A DNA stretch of 64,000 nt from assembly GCA_017545365.1 (NCBI GenBank), contig JAFWOP010000053.1, positions 5,250 through 69,249 of the forward strand, written 5' to 3'. Each line of letters opens with the position of its first letter. The first letter of the stretch is position 1. Source of the DNA: Bacteroidales bacterium. GTDB taxonomy: Bacteria; Bacteroidota; Bacteroidia; Bacteroidales; P3. The position numbers were made by a program, and so were the translations under genes. This document shows positions 17,612 to 26,484 of the stretch, piece by piece. The notes beneath the pieces are model-generated. The model ran no database searches. It was not told the DNA's origin and was given only the letters and a program-made list of their open reading frames with translations.

Positions 17612-17790
17612 AAAAAAAAGGCCGCTCTCAGGCGGTCTCTTTTTCTAGTGGAGCTGGAGGCTCCACAAAACGCTGCAATAACAATATATATTTCAGCGCC
17701 TTCTGCTGTCGGAAATCTTATTGAGTAACAAATGGGAAACAAAATTGTACCTTTTAGGCTTTCCAACAGCTGTTTTTATCTCCTTAATAT
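17612..17790 (-). ncRNA. Putative small RNA with own promoter and terminator
   Basis: On the minus strand a TATCTTTG box (17796-17803) is followed about 160-180 bases later by a terminator: a six-pair stem formed by GACCGC and GCGGCC, then eight T (the run 17612-17619). Between them is no reading frame of note but a strong hairpin, GTGGAGCCTCCAGCTCCAC, at about 17648-17666. This is the layout of a free-standing regulatory or housekeeping RNA. It does not match SRP RNA or RNase P RNA as I know them. 6S RNA has a similar length but I cannot confirm it. Confidence 0.45.
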
Positions 17791-17795
17791 CGATG

Positions 17796-17803
17796 CAAAG
17801 ATA
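17796..17803 (-). promoter_or_regulatory. -7 box upstream of the putative small RNA
   Basis: TATCTTTG on the minus strand (CAAAGATA on plus). Confidence 0.5.
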
Positions 17804-18402
17804 CAACATTTTTTCAAAATAGATCACTTTTTATTCATCCCATCAATTTTGGCTGCTGCGGTTCTGATGGCACGAGCTGCCTACACTACCACCAAGGGAA
17901 ACAGACACCTCCAGCGGTCGGGGTTCTGTCGGCTGATGCGGTTCTGTGTGTTTCTGGTGGCCACACTGCAGCTTCTTGGGAGGACACAAAAAGAGGGTTC
18001 AAGTCCATAGTGGACCTTATACCCATGATGTAAATCAGCAATTTACATTTATTATTCCCCAATAATTCCCCATTTTAGCATTTTTTGGGGTGTTTTATAC
18101 CCTTGCCGGTGGTGCGCGTTCTCTGTTATTCCTGGCCATCATATATTGACTTCTTCCAATGTACCACGTGTTGCCACCAGAAAGTACAGTGAAACGACTG
18201 AAAAAAGAGTTTTGTATATTTTACATTATTAGACACGATATCCTCTGTTTGCACAATCTCATTTGCAGCAACCAATTCTGCAAACAGACGAGTAACGAGT
18301 GAATAGTGATGAGACGAACGATTAACTTGCTTATTCCGTGGTCTTTACAATTAATATAATAGTAAATAAATCCTGCACAATTACTTAACAGTTATTCACA
18401 AT
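17804..18402. other. Gene-free region between nrdJ and cysH
   Basis: About 600 bp with no convincing gene. A 92-codon plus-strand frame covers 17732-18010 but overlaps the opposite promoter and has no recognisable domain. An 8-bp hairpin ATGTAAAT/ATTTACAT lies at 18028-18048. The right end is AT-rich. Confidence 0.5.
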
Positions 18403-19113
18403 TCAATAACGTTGGTGCAGGCCACACTCGCGGTGCTCGGGACTCTCCCACCACCACCTGCCGGCGCGGATATCGTCGATGCGGCGTACCGCACGGGTGC
18501 AGGGCTCACAGCCTATGCTGGGAAAACCTTTGTCGTGCAGCCGGTTGTAAGGAACACGGTTCGTTTTGATATAATCCCACACCTGCTCTTCAGACCAGCT
18601 AATCAAAGGATTGATTTTCAACAACCCGTGCTGTTCATCCCACTCTATCATCTGCATCGCGCTGCGGGTCACCGACTGGGAACTGCGTAAGCCACACACC
18701 CAGGCATCAAGGTCGCGGAAAGCCCTCAACAGGGGCTCCAGCTTCCGCACCTGACAACAGGCGTGACGTTTTTCGATACTTTCGTAGAAAGGATTGATGC
18801 CTTGGGTGGCCACAAAATGCTGAAGATCCTCAGTCTGAGGGCAAAAGACGCGCAGCTTCACACCGTAATGTTCATTGGTCTGATCGATCAGCTGATAAGT
18901 TTCGGGGAAAAGGCGTCCGGTGTCGAGTGTGAAGATATGGGCTTGCTTGTCTATTTTGAGCATCATATCGGTGAGCGTCTGGTCTTCGATACTCAGGCTC
19001 GACGACAAGGCCAGTCGTAAGCCCATTTTTTCCATAAAATAATGCAGCACCTGCTGGGGAGTGGAATTCTCGAACTGGCGGTTCAGGGCTGCTATTTCCT
19101 CTTGGGTGTACAT
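18403..19113 (-). CDS. cysH: Adenylyl-sulfate (APS) reductase
   Basis: Reduces activated sulfate to sulfite in assimilation. The 236-residue protein has the iron-sulfur Cys set of the APS-reducing branch: CC at 119-120 in RHACCQVRK, then C202 and C205 in GCEPCTR. The redox Cys is C230 in ECGLH near the C-terminus. The PP-loop ATPase-like fold is seen at LALSSSLSIEDQ (34-45). PAPS reductases lack the four-Cys cluster, and no APS kinase (cysC) lies in the operon, which agrees with direct use of APS. Last gene of the sulfate operon, 44 bp after cysN. Sulfite reductase is not in the window. Confidence 0.93.
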   Translation of the reverse strand: MYTQEEIAALNRQFENSTPQQVLHYFMEKMGLRLALSSSLSIEDQTLTDMMLKIDKQAHIFTLDTGRLFPETYQLIDQTNEHYGVKLRVFCPQTEDLQHFVATQGINPFYESIEKRHACCQVRKLEPLLRAFRDLDAWVCGLRSSQSVTRSAMQMIEWDEQHGLLKINPLISWSEEQVWDYIKTNRVPYNRLHDKGFPSIGCEPCTRAVRRIDDIRAGRWWWESPEHRECGLHQRY

Positions 19114-19157
19114 AGGGTTTGATGTTTAGGGGTTAGCGTTTAAAGTGTCATCTATTA

Positions 19158-20432
19158 TCAACAAATCATACCTGCGCAGATGGTTTCGAACGAGGCTGGA
19201 TCGATGAGTATCAGCGAACCGGTGGTGCGGTTGTCTTGATAGCTGTCGAACACCACAGGATTGGATGTGCGGATCGTGACGCAGGCGATATCGTTCATAT
19301 TCAGCGTTGTGGCGCCTTCCTCTTTCTGCATTGTGTTGATGTTCAAACAATAGTCGATGTTTTTGACGACAGCCATCGTCTCGGCGGTGGCGGTCTTCAG
19401 CAAGTAACGTGTTCCCAGCCTCAGCGGTTCAGGGTTCAGCCAACAGCACATCATGGAAAGTGTCTGTTCGACTTTCATTTGTCTTCCCGATGGCGAAGCC
19501 ATGATGTCTCCACGGCTGATGTCTATGTCATCCTCAAGCAGCAGCGATACAGATTGTGGGGCGTAAGCCTCTTCCAACGACTTTTCGGCTTGCATAATGG
19601 CTTTCACTTTCGACCTCAACCTCGAAGGATAGATCTCCACCTCGTCGCCTACGCGCACTTTACCTTCGGTCATTCGACCGGCGTAAGCACGATAGTCAGG
19701 AAAACGATCTGATATGGGCCGTATTACGTATTGAACAGGGAACCTCATAGCCTGTTCGTCGCTTCCTGTTTTGTGGGAGATGGGCACCGTCTCGAGCAGA
19801 TGCATCAATGTGCCGTCGGTATACCAAGGCATATGGGCAGACTCCTTCACCACATTGTCGCCATGTTTGGCTGAGATGGGAATAAAACGCAGTTGTGAAC
19901 GTATCGACATACTGTCGGCCATCGAAAGATAACAGGATTTAATCTCTTCAAAACAGCCTTGTTCAAAGTTGACAAGATCCATCTTGTTGACACATATAAA
20001 TATATATGGAATACCCAACAACGATGCTATGCAGCTGTGACGGACTGTTTGCTCGACCACTCCGTTGCGGGCGTCGACAAGAATGAGAGCCAGGTCGGCA
20101 GTAGATGCGCCTGTCACCATATTGCGTGTATACTGTATATGCCCCGGCGTATCGGCGATGATGAATTTACGCTTAGGTGTTGCGAAATAGCGATAAGCCA
20201 CATCGATGGTGATGCCCTGTTCGCGCTCGGCACGCAGTCCATCGGTGAGAAGGGCGAGGTTCACCTCCTCGTTGCCTCGGTTTTCCGAAGCCAGCTTCAC
20301 GGCTTCCAGTTGATCCTCGAAAATAGACTTGCTGTCATACAGCAGTCTGCCTATCAACGTGCTTTTACCATCGTCCACACTTCCCGCCGTGGTGAAGCGC
20401 AGCAGTTCCATATCCAAATATCCGTTATTCAT
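19158..20432 (-). CDS. cysN: Sulfate adenylyltransferase subunit 1 (GTPase)
   Basis: The GTP-hydrolysing subunit that drives ATP sulfurylase to form APS from sulfate and ATP. About 424 residues from the ATG at 20432. A longer frame to 20507 would overlap cysD by 56 bp and adds an unlike basic tail. GTPase motifs: AGSVDDGKST (G1, near residue 16), DTPGH (G3), NKMD (G4). The C-terminal two-thirds are the elongation-factor-type beta-barrels. There is no APS kinase fusion at the C-terminus, matching the APS-type CysH. It follows cysD by 19 bp. Confidence 0.95.
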   Translation of the reverse strand: MNNGYLDMELLRFTTAGSVDDGKSTLIGRLLYDSKSIFEDQLEAVKLASENRGNEEVNLALLTDGLRAEREQGITIDVAYRYFATPKRKFIIADTPGHIQYTRNMVTGASTADLALILVDARNGVVEQTVRHSCIASLLGIPYIFICVNKMDLVNFEQGCFEEIKSCYLSMADSMSIRSQLRFIPISAKHGDNVVKESAHMPWYTDGTLMHLLETVPISHKTGSDEQAMRFPVQYVIRPISDRFPDYRAYAGRMTEGKVRVGDEVEIYPSRLRSKVKAIMQAEKSLEEAYAPQSVSLLLEDDIDISRGDIMASPSGRQMKVEQTLSMMCCWLNPEPLRLGTRYLLKTATAETMAVVKNIDYCLNINTMQKEEGATTLNMNDIACVTIRTSNPVVFDSYQDNRTTGSLILIDPASFETICAGMIC

Positions 20433-20451
20433 TGTCTGTTTCTTTCTTTTG

Positions 20452-21348
20452 TTAAAAATAGCCCTCTTTTTTGCGGTCTTCCATAGCCGTCTCGCTTCGT
20501 TTGTCATCTGCGCGGCCTCCTCGTTCGGTCACCCTCGTGGCTGCAATCTCGTCAATGATATCTTCCAGACTGTTTGCCTCGCTGACAGTAAGACCCGTAC
20601 AGGTTATATCACCGATGGTGCGGCAACGGACCCGTTGTGTGACAACCTCCTCATCAGGACGCAACGACAGACAGGGCTCGGCGGCGAGCCACACGCCGTC
20701 ACGCAGCACACATCTACGGGTATGTGTGAAATAGAGCGATGGCATCTCAATCTTCTCAGCGTAGATGTATTGCCAAACATCCATTTCTGTCCAGTTGCTG
20801 ATAGGGAACACGCGGAAATGTTCGCCCATGTTCTTCTTGCCGTTGAAGTTGTTCCACAATTCCGGACGTTGGTTTTTGGGGTTCCACTGCCCGAATTCGT
20901 CGCGATGCGAAAAGAAACGTTCCTTGGCTCTGGCCTTCTCTTCATCACGACGGGCACCACCTATACAAGCATCGAACTTGTATTTCTCTATCGTATCCAG
21001 CAGTGTGGTGGTCTGCAACCGGTTGCGACTGGCATTGTAGCCTTTTTCCTCCTTCACCCTCCCGCTGTCGATGCTCTCTTGCACCGAACCGACTACCAAA
21101 CGGGCTCCCAGCTTTTCCACCAGGCGGTCGCGGTAATCAATGGTCTCATCAAAGTTATGCCCCGTGTCGATATGGAGCAAAGGGAACGGCAGTTTGGCAG
21201 GATAGAAAGCCTTGTAAGCCAGATATGTAACCACTATGGAATCCTTGCCACCGGAGAAAAGTATCACAGGATGCTCGAACTGTGCCGCCACTTCGCGCAG
21301 CACATATATCGACTCGGATTCCAGTTCTTTCAAATGATTAAGTTTCAT
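20452..21348 (-). CDS. cysD: Sulfate adenylyltransferase subunit 2
   Basis: Catalytic subunit of ATP sulfurylase, 298 residues, working with CysN in the cytoplasm. The PP-loop is FSGGKDSIV (31-39). The conserved HIDTGHNF, IGGARRDEEKARAKER and FPISNWTEMDVW segments are all present. The C-terminal RRGGRADD-like tail (here RGGRADDKRSETAMEDRKK) is normal for CysD. It lies 38 bp after the ABC-transporter ATPase gene, which ties sulfate activation to the transporter upstream. Confidence 0.96.
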   Translation of the reverse strand: MKLNHLKELESESIYVLREVAAQFEHPVILFSGGKDSIVVTYLAYKAFYPAKLPFPLLHIDTGHNFDETIDYRDRLVEKLGARLVVGSVQESIDSGRVKEEKGYNASRNRLQTTTLLDTIEKYKFDACIGGARRDEEKARAKERFFSHRDEFGQWNPKNQRPELWNNFNGKKNMGEHFRVFPISNWTEMDVWQYIYAEKIEMPSLYFTHTRRCVLRDGVWLAAEPCLSLRPDEEVVTQRVRCRTIGDITCTGLTVSEANSLEDIIDEIAATRVTERGGRADDKRSETAMEDRKKEGYF

Positions 21349-21386
21349 AAAGTCAAATAATTTCTCAAATTTATCTTACATATAAA

Positions 21387-22136
21387 TCAACTGAACGCTC
21401 CAGAAAGATATTTCTGGGTAAGTTCGTTTTGAGGGTTGTTGAACACTTCTGCGGCAGGGCCTGTCTCAATAATCTCGCCGAGATACATAAAGACAACGTT
21501 GTCTGCTATGCGGAGGGCCTGTCGAAGAGTATGGGTCACCATGATAATCGAGTACTTGTCCTTAAGTGACACAAAGAGGTCTTCGACTTTCTTGCTCGAT
21601 ATGGGGTCCAGGGCGCTGGTGGCCTCATCGGCAAGGATGTAATCCGGCTGCACGGCCAACGACCGTGCCAGGCAGAGTCGCTGCTGCTGCCCTATCGACA
21701 GGCGTGCAGCAGGCGAACGCATGCGTCCTTTAATTTCGTCCATAATACCCACGGCACGAAGGCTTTGGCGCACATGATAGACCAACTCCCTGCGTTTTTT
21801 GAACATACGGTTTATGCGGCAGCCGTATGCCACATTGTCGAAAATGGACATCGGCAGCGGACACGGACGCTGGCTCACCAATCCTATTCTGCGGCGCAAT
21901 TCGGTAACCTCAGCACCGCTGCTGATAATATCCGTTCCATCCACCAGGACTTGCCCTTCCAGACGCACCCCTTCGGTAGAATCGATAAGGCGGTTGAGCG
22001 TACGCAGCAATGTGCTTTTGCCGCAGCCCGACGGCCCTATGATGCACGTTATCTGCCTCTCGGGAAATTGGAGGTCTATATCCTTCAAAATGTGGTTTTC
22101 ACCTATATAAACATTCAGCTTTTTAGTCTCTATCAT
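21387..22136 (-). CDS. pstB: PstB-type ABC transporter ATP-binding protein (oxyanion, possibly sulfate)
   Basis: A 249-residue ABC ATPase with Walker A GPSGCGKST (34-42), Q-loop, signature LSIGQQQRL, Walker B YILADEATSALDP and a switch His in VTH. Overall sequence is of the PstB group (TLNRLIDSTEGVRLEGQVL). It would power the PstC/PstA permease encoded just upstream. The signature LSIGQ differs from the usual LSGGQ but is typical for PstB-like proteins. No phoU gene accompanies it, and the next genes are cysD, cysN and cysH, so the cargo may be sulfate. Confidence 0.9.
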   Translation of the reverse strand: MIETKKLNVYIGENHILKDIDLQFPERQITCIIGPSGCGKSTLLRTLNRLIDSTEGVRLEGQVLVDGTDIISSGAEVTELRRRIGLVSQRPCPLPMSIFDNVAYGCRINRMFKKRRELVYHVRQSLRAVGIMDEIKGRMRSPAARLSIGQQQRLCLARSLAVQPDYILADEATSALDPISSKKVEDLFVSLKDKYSIIMVTHTLRQALRIADNVVFMYLGEIIETGPAAEVFNNPQNELTQKYLSGAFS

Positions 22137-22208
22137 ATTGAATTAAGTAATTATTAGATTACAACAGTAACATCATACGCACAAATTTTCGGCTAAAATG
22201 TATTCCCG

Positions 22209-23063
22209 TCAGACCTTGTGCCTCGAAAAATGCGATGTAATAAACCGACCTGCTATACTTATCAATAGAACAATGATTGTCAGTACAAGTGCTGCGGCGT
22301 ATGCGCGGTCGACGACTTCCGGAATAGGGCTGCTGAGTTGGAAGAAGACCGCCAGAGGCAATGTCGCTGCGGGTTGAGAGAGCGATGTCGGAATGCTGTC
22401 GGTATAGCCTGCTGTGAACATCACACTGGCCGCGTCACCAATGGCTCGCCCGACTGAAAGTAAGGTGGCAGTGGCTATGCCGGGTGCAATCTGGCGAACC
22501 ACAACCTTGAGTGTCTCCCAACGTGTTGCACCCAACGACAGACAGGCATCGAGGATTCCTCGCGGGAAATTGCGCGACGCCTCGTCCATTGTGCGCACAA
22601 AAATCGGTATGATCAACAGGGTGATGACGATGATACCACCCAGCAACGAAGTTCTGAGGCCAAACCAAATCATCAACGTGAAGCCGAAAGCGCCATAGAC
22701 AATGCTGGGCACCCCGAAGAGGACATCGAAAGCAAGCCTCACAACGTATGCCAGCCGCGACTCCTTGTGCAAATAGACGTTGAGGAACAGCACTACTGGT
22801 ATCGACACTAATAGGCCTAGCACCGTCGACGCCCCTACAATCATGAGCGAACCCACTATGGCATTCAGGAAACCGCCTTCCTTGCCAATATAGAAGCCTC
22901 CTCCGGGCAACTTGCTGACCATATCCCAGCTCATAGCCTTGGCACCCTTCGAAAACACTGTCCATACCACACTCACCACCAGCACAACAACTATTGCCAT
23001 CGACAGCCACATAAACAGTTTGGCAACGTTTTCCTTGATTTTTTTATTACGTGATACTTTCAT
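22209..23063 (-). CDS. pstA: PstA-type ABC transporter permease
   Basis: A 284-residue inner-membrane permease with about six hydrophobic segments. The first spans residues 14-35. It carries the binding-protein-dependent permease EAA-like loop (ACLSLGATRWETLKVVVRQIAPGI). The loop sequence and the stretch GEGGFLNAIVGSLMIV-like near residue 60 are PstA-type. It pairs with PstC encoded immediately upstream and with the ATPase downstream. Substrate inferred as sulfate or phosphate (see the binding protein). Confidence 0.9.
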   Translation of the reverse strand: MKVSRNKKIKENVAKLFMWLSMAIVVVLVVSVVWTVFSKGAKAMSWDMVSKLPGGGFYIGKEGGFLNAIVGSLMIVGASTVLGLLVSIPVVLFLNVYLHKESRLAYVVRLAFDVLFGVPSIVYGAFGFTLMIWFGLRTSLLGGIIVITLLIIPIFVRTMDEASRNFPRGILDACLSLGATRWETLKVVVRQIAPGIATATLLSVGRAIGDAASVMFTAGYTDSIPTSLSQPAATLPLAVFFQLSSPIPEVVDRAYAAALVLTIIVLLISIAGRFITSHFSRHKV

Positions 23064-23102
23064 TTGCTATATGATGAAAAATTACTGCGAATCATAACCA
23101 AT

Positions 23103-23993
23103 CTACTCGTTTTGTTTCTCTATCCGGTATAGCACTACGCGCGACACAAGATTAAAAATCAAAACCACTGCGAACAACATCAGCGCAGCGAACATCAGCG
23201 CCGATTCGTAAAGCGGTATCGACAGCATCTCGCCATAATTGTTGGCAATCAAGGCTGGAATAGGATAACAGGCATCCAACAACCCATGAGGCAAACCCAC
23301 CACACAACCACACACCATCAATACTGCTATCGTCTCGCCCATGGCGCGCGACACTGCCAACACACTCGAGGCCAAAATACCCGCCAATGATTTTCTCATC
23401 ACCACTCGAAGTGCCGTCTGCCAACGTGTTGCACCCAAAGAGAGAGAAGCTTCGCGCAGTTCCACAGGCACAGAAGAGAAAACCTCAATAAACAGGCTAA
23501 CCAACAGTGGCACAACCATCACACTGAGCACAATACCGGCAGCAAGGACCGTATAGCCTGTCGAGAAATCCACAAAGTGCGGAGCCACACTCTTCGATAT
23601 CCACGGCACTATCACCAGAACACCCCACACACCATAGATTACCGACGGCAGTGCTGCCAGAATATCCAGCACCGGAAACACGAATTTCTTGATGATCGGC
23701 CGCGCATATTCGGTGAGGAACACCGCCGTGAGAAGCGATATAGGCAACGCAATAGTAATGGAAAGCAATGTCACCCATACCGTACCCATCAGAAATGGCA
23801 AGAAACCGAATCTGCCTTTGAGTGGTTTCCATTCCGAACTGAACAGGAGTGTCCACAGAGATTCAGATTCAAGAACAGGTTTCGACTTAAGGTACAGCCC
23901 AATGGCGATGTCCGCCACCATAACGATAGACAACAATGTCAAAACCAACATGATGTCTCTCGCTGTCCGATCCTTCAGTATTCTGATGTTCAT
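23103..23993 (-). CDS. pstC: PstC-type ABC transporter permease
   Basis: A 296-residue permease with about six membrane segments; an N-terminal span begins near residue 16 (MLVLTLLSIVMVADIAIG). It carries the coupling loop EASLSLGATRWQTALRVVMR that contacts the ATPase, and the PstC-like segments FGFLPFLMGTVWVT and ALPSVIYGVWGV. Its start overlaps the stop of the binding-protein gene by 4 bp (ATGA), so both are translated together. Part of the porin-Pst-Cys operon. Confidence 0.9.
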   Translation of the reverse strand: MNIRILKDRTARDIMLVLTLLSIVMVADIAIGLYLKSKPVLESESLWTLLFSSEWKPLKGRFGFLPFLMGTVWVTLLSITIALPISLLTAVFLTEYARPIIKKFVFPVLDILAALPSVIYGVWGVLVIVPWISKSVAPHFVDFSTGYTVLAAGIVLSVMVVPLLVSLFIEVFSSVPVELREASLSLGATRWQTALRVVMRKSLAGILASSVLAVSRAMGETIAVLMVCGCVVGLPHGLLDACYPIPALIANNYGEMLSIPLYESALMFAALMLFAVVLIFNLVSRVVLYRIEKQNE

Positions 23994-24961
23994 TTCCTTA
24001 TCTTTTCAAGGCCTTGTTGTATCTTTTCTTCGCTCATACTGATATAGCCGGCAGGAATATTATGTTTCTGCCCATCGCCCAACACAAACTCAAGAAATTC
24101 TTTTACAACAGGGTTTTGCGGTACACCGTGACAGACCAGATAGAGGTCGCGCGCCGGAGGTGAAGGGTATTTGCCTTCAGCAACAGCGGCAATGAAGTCG
24201 TCTTTGGTGTCATAGAAGTATTCTTGCGCTTCAATCTCACCGCTGTTGTCACCATCCACAGGCATCACCAGCAGTCCGGGATTGGGTTTGCGGCTCTTCT
24301 CGTCGTATGCGTAACCGATGTTGTTAAAGCCGATGGCTAGTTTATCGCCTTGAACTGCCGACGCCAAGCCCGGATCGCCAAAGACAGCGGTCCCCAACAG
24401 GTCTTCCTGCTTGCGTTCCATCCAAAGGGCAAAAGTTTCGGCTGCACCACAGGCATCGGAACGCGTGTACACATGTATGGGTGTTTTGTCGTTGGTCCCC
24501 AACACTTGTCCCCAGGTTGTATACTGGCCTGTAATCCATATCTTTGTAGCTGTCTCTTTCGAGAAGCCTTTCTTCATCAGCTCTTTGGCGTAGGGGTTGT
24601 CAGCGTTGAAAGTGATGACGACAGCATCTTTAGCCGTGGCAATAGGGAGTGCACCCTTTTGTAATTCAGCGTCGTACACTTCACGTGACACCATACCGAG
24701 GTCCACTACATCTGCCAGGACGTCTGTCATACCTTTGCCGGCACCACCTGCCGAAAGGTCAATCCGTATCTTGGGATGAATCATTTGGAACTCCTCGGCC
24801 CACTTCACTGCCAGAGGATAGAGGGCGAAAGCGCCTGAGATTGAAATGCTGCCCTTCAGTTCGTCACCGTCGTTGGAGGCAGCGGTGCCATTGCCGGCAC
24901 ACGACACTGTCATGGCAACTATGGCCGACAGTAACGTACATAGTAAAATTTTTGTTTTCAT
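23990..24961 (-). CDS. pstS: PstS-like substrate-binding lipoprotein with altered anion site
   Basis: A 323-residue periplasmic binding protein attached as a lipoprotein (lipobox VSC, Cys21). It has the PstS layout, but the anion-binding loops differ from phosphate-binding PstS. The first loop is SGAFALYP (42-49) instead of the usual GSSTVYP. The third is TRSDACGAAETF (166-177) instead of R-x-x-SGT. The second region reads DLGMVSRE (87-94). Loss of the Ser/Thr pair suggests a different anion. Because the operon continues into cysDNH, sulfate is the best guess. The change is seen; the specificity is inferred. Confidence 0.85.
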   Translation of the reverse strand: MKTKILLCTLLSAIVAMTVSCAGNGTAASNDGDELKGSISISGAFALYPLAVKWAEEFQMIHPKIRIDLSAGGAGKGMTDVLADVVDLGMVSREVYDAELQKGALPIATAKDAVVITFNADNPYAKELMKKGFSKETATKIWITGQYTTWGQVLGTNDKTPIHVYTRSDACGAAETFALWMERKQEDLLGTAVFGDPGLASAVQGDKLAIGFNNIGYAYDEKSRKPNPGLLVMPVDGDNSGEIEAQEYFYDTKDDFIAAVAEGKYPSPPARDLYLVCHGVPQNPVVKEFLEFVLGDGQKHNIPAGYISMSEEKIQQGLEKIRK

Positions 24962-25021
24962 TATTATATTATTATAAGGTTAAACGTTGATATGTTTTCT
25001 CTCTTCCGTGTCTCTCGGTGG

Positions 25022-26122
25022 TCAAAACTTCACTGTCGTCATTGCAGTTAGGCAATGGTCAAAGTTGGATGTGAGCTCGTCTTGGTGTATTCTATAGGCC
25101 AGCTGAAAGCGCAGACATTTCTGCGGCCAGCATTCCACACCTGCCCAATAGTACGTCTTCGAGGTGCCATCAGCGGCGTCTCTGGCGTAGTAGTCCCAAC
25201 GCAGGATGGGTCTAATCTTTGGAACAAACTGTCCATCAGTCGTTTTCTCCATATCGAACCAACGGCTTAAGGTTATGTAACAACCTTGTGATTCAAGATT
25301 GTCGAGGAGGTAGCTGTTGGTGATTTCATCCAGCAAGTCCAGGCCTGTCCTACCCCATAGGTATTCTCCCCTCAGCATGATTCGTCCGTCGGCATATTGC
25401 GCTCCGACAGCGTAACGCTTTCTCTCACCCTTGGTCTCCCCTGCCGTTGTGGCATTGGGCAGAATATAGTTGCCCCAATAAACCGAAGCCGAGAGGGTTA
25501 AGTGCTGCACATAAGGCGTGATGGACAACCTTCCGGACAAATCTTTACCCCACCGTGTCGGTGCGACGTTGATTCCGCCACCGCCAAAGAGACCTATTTC
25601 ATATTTGACGATGGAAGTTTCGACACCTTTGATTTCGTCCGAGAAGAGCGTTCCGCTCAGCATCAGTCCAATGTCGCGTCCATTGGCATAGCTGGCAATT
25701 CCGGTAACATCTTTGTAACCCGACAATGCACTGATGACTTGTGCGTTATCTGTCAATTCAAGATTCAGAGGCGAAAGGATGTTCTCGAGTGAAAAGGGTA
25801 TTTTGAACTGTCCCATTTGCAGTGCCATGGCCTTATTGAAACGCATACGGACGTATGCATCAATAAGTTTTGGAGCGGAAGACATATCGGCTTGCAGACG
25901 GAAGTCGACCTGTTTCGACAAGTTGCCTTTCACGTCCAGACGCGCACGTCGTACCTGAAACGAGCCATTCGCCTCATCATTGATATTGAGACGATACTGG
26001 CCGTCAATCCATCCACCAACAATAATTATGTTGGCATTATTTGATGTCGATTCCTGTGCAGACATCTCCACCTGCCCAATAAGGAACAAAACAATCGCCA
26101 AAACGATAAAGTTTGATTTCAT
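25022..26122 (-). CDS. Outer-membrane porin (phosphate-selective porin O/P-like)
   Basis: A 366-residue outer-membrane beta-barrel protein. It has a signal peptide (to about residue 22), then amphipathic strands rich in aromatic residues, ending in Phe (TTVKF), as expected for assembly by BAM. The segment GQFKIPFSLENILSP resembles the OprO/OprP porin group, which conducts anions. It is first in the operon, 60 bp before the binding protein, so it likely brings the same anion across the outer membrane. A -7 box lies just upstream. Confidence 0.82.
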   Translation of the reverse strand: MKSNFIVLAIVLFLIGQVEMSAQESTSNNANIIIVGGWIDGQYRLNINDEANGSFQVRRARLDVKGNLSKQVDFRLQADMSSAPKLIDAYVRMRFNKAMALQMGQFKIPFSLENILSPLNLELTDNAQVISALSGYKDVTGIASYANGRDIGLMLSGTLFSDEIKGVETSIVKYEIGLFGGGGINVAPTRWGKDLSGRLSITPYVQHLTLSASVYWGNYILPNATTAGETKGERKRYAVGAQYADGRIMLRGEYLWGRTGLDLLDEITNSYLLDNLESQGCYITLSRWFDMEKTTDGQFVPKIRPILRWDYYARDAADGTSKTYYWAGVECWPQKCLRFQLAYRIHQDELTSNFDHCLTAMTTVKF

Positions 26123-26144
26123 ATATATTCATGATATTTTTCCG

Positions 26145-26152
26145 CAAAAATA
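26145..26152 (-). promoter_or_regulatory. -7 box of the porin-Pst-Cys operon
   Basis: TATTTTTG on the minus strand, 22 bp upstream of the porin start; -33 element not clear. Confidence 0.5.
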
Positions 26153-26432
26153 GTATTTTCCCACGACAGATACTGTCAAAAAAACTCAAAACAATGTAAG
26201 AATACGACGCCATCGGTTAAAAATACAGACATGGGCATTGTAGCATATCCCACTTTTCCGACGAGACATTCATTTGATTTTGAAAACACTTATATCTGTA
26301 TGATTTATGTCAGAAAAAACTCGGCTTATTATAGAGCCAAAAGAAACGAATTTTGTCTAAAAAAGGAGTAAAAAAACAACATACTGCTCGAATCCTTACA
26401 CATTCGGGTTATTATTTTTCCAACATTTTTTT

Positions 26433-26440
26433 TATTTTTG
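26433..26440 (+). promoter_or_regulatory. -7 box of the AraC-type gene
   Basis: TATTTTTG about 45 bp before the ATG at 26485. It lies downstream of the in-frame ATG at 26353, so that longer start is unlikely. Confidence 0.6.
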
Positions 26441-26484
26441 CACTCCCAAAGAGACTTGTCTCGTTAACGAATATCATTATTTAT

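Noticed and set aside
17647..17660. 14-bp match (AGTGGAGCTGGAGG) to the 3' end of the tmRNA gene at 27359-27372, suggesting an integration-site remnant
   Set aside because: The match ends after 14 bp, no integrase or second copy flanks it, and the sequence fits a simple hairpin arm of the putative small RNA.
17732..18010. 92-codon plus-strand frame
   Set aside because: It overlaps an opposite-strand promoter box, has irregular composition and no domain pattern.
26353..26484. Longer N-terminus of the AraC-type regulator
   Set aside because: A promoter box lies inside it at 26433-26440, and the ATG at 26485 begins directly with the membrane span.
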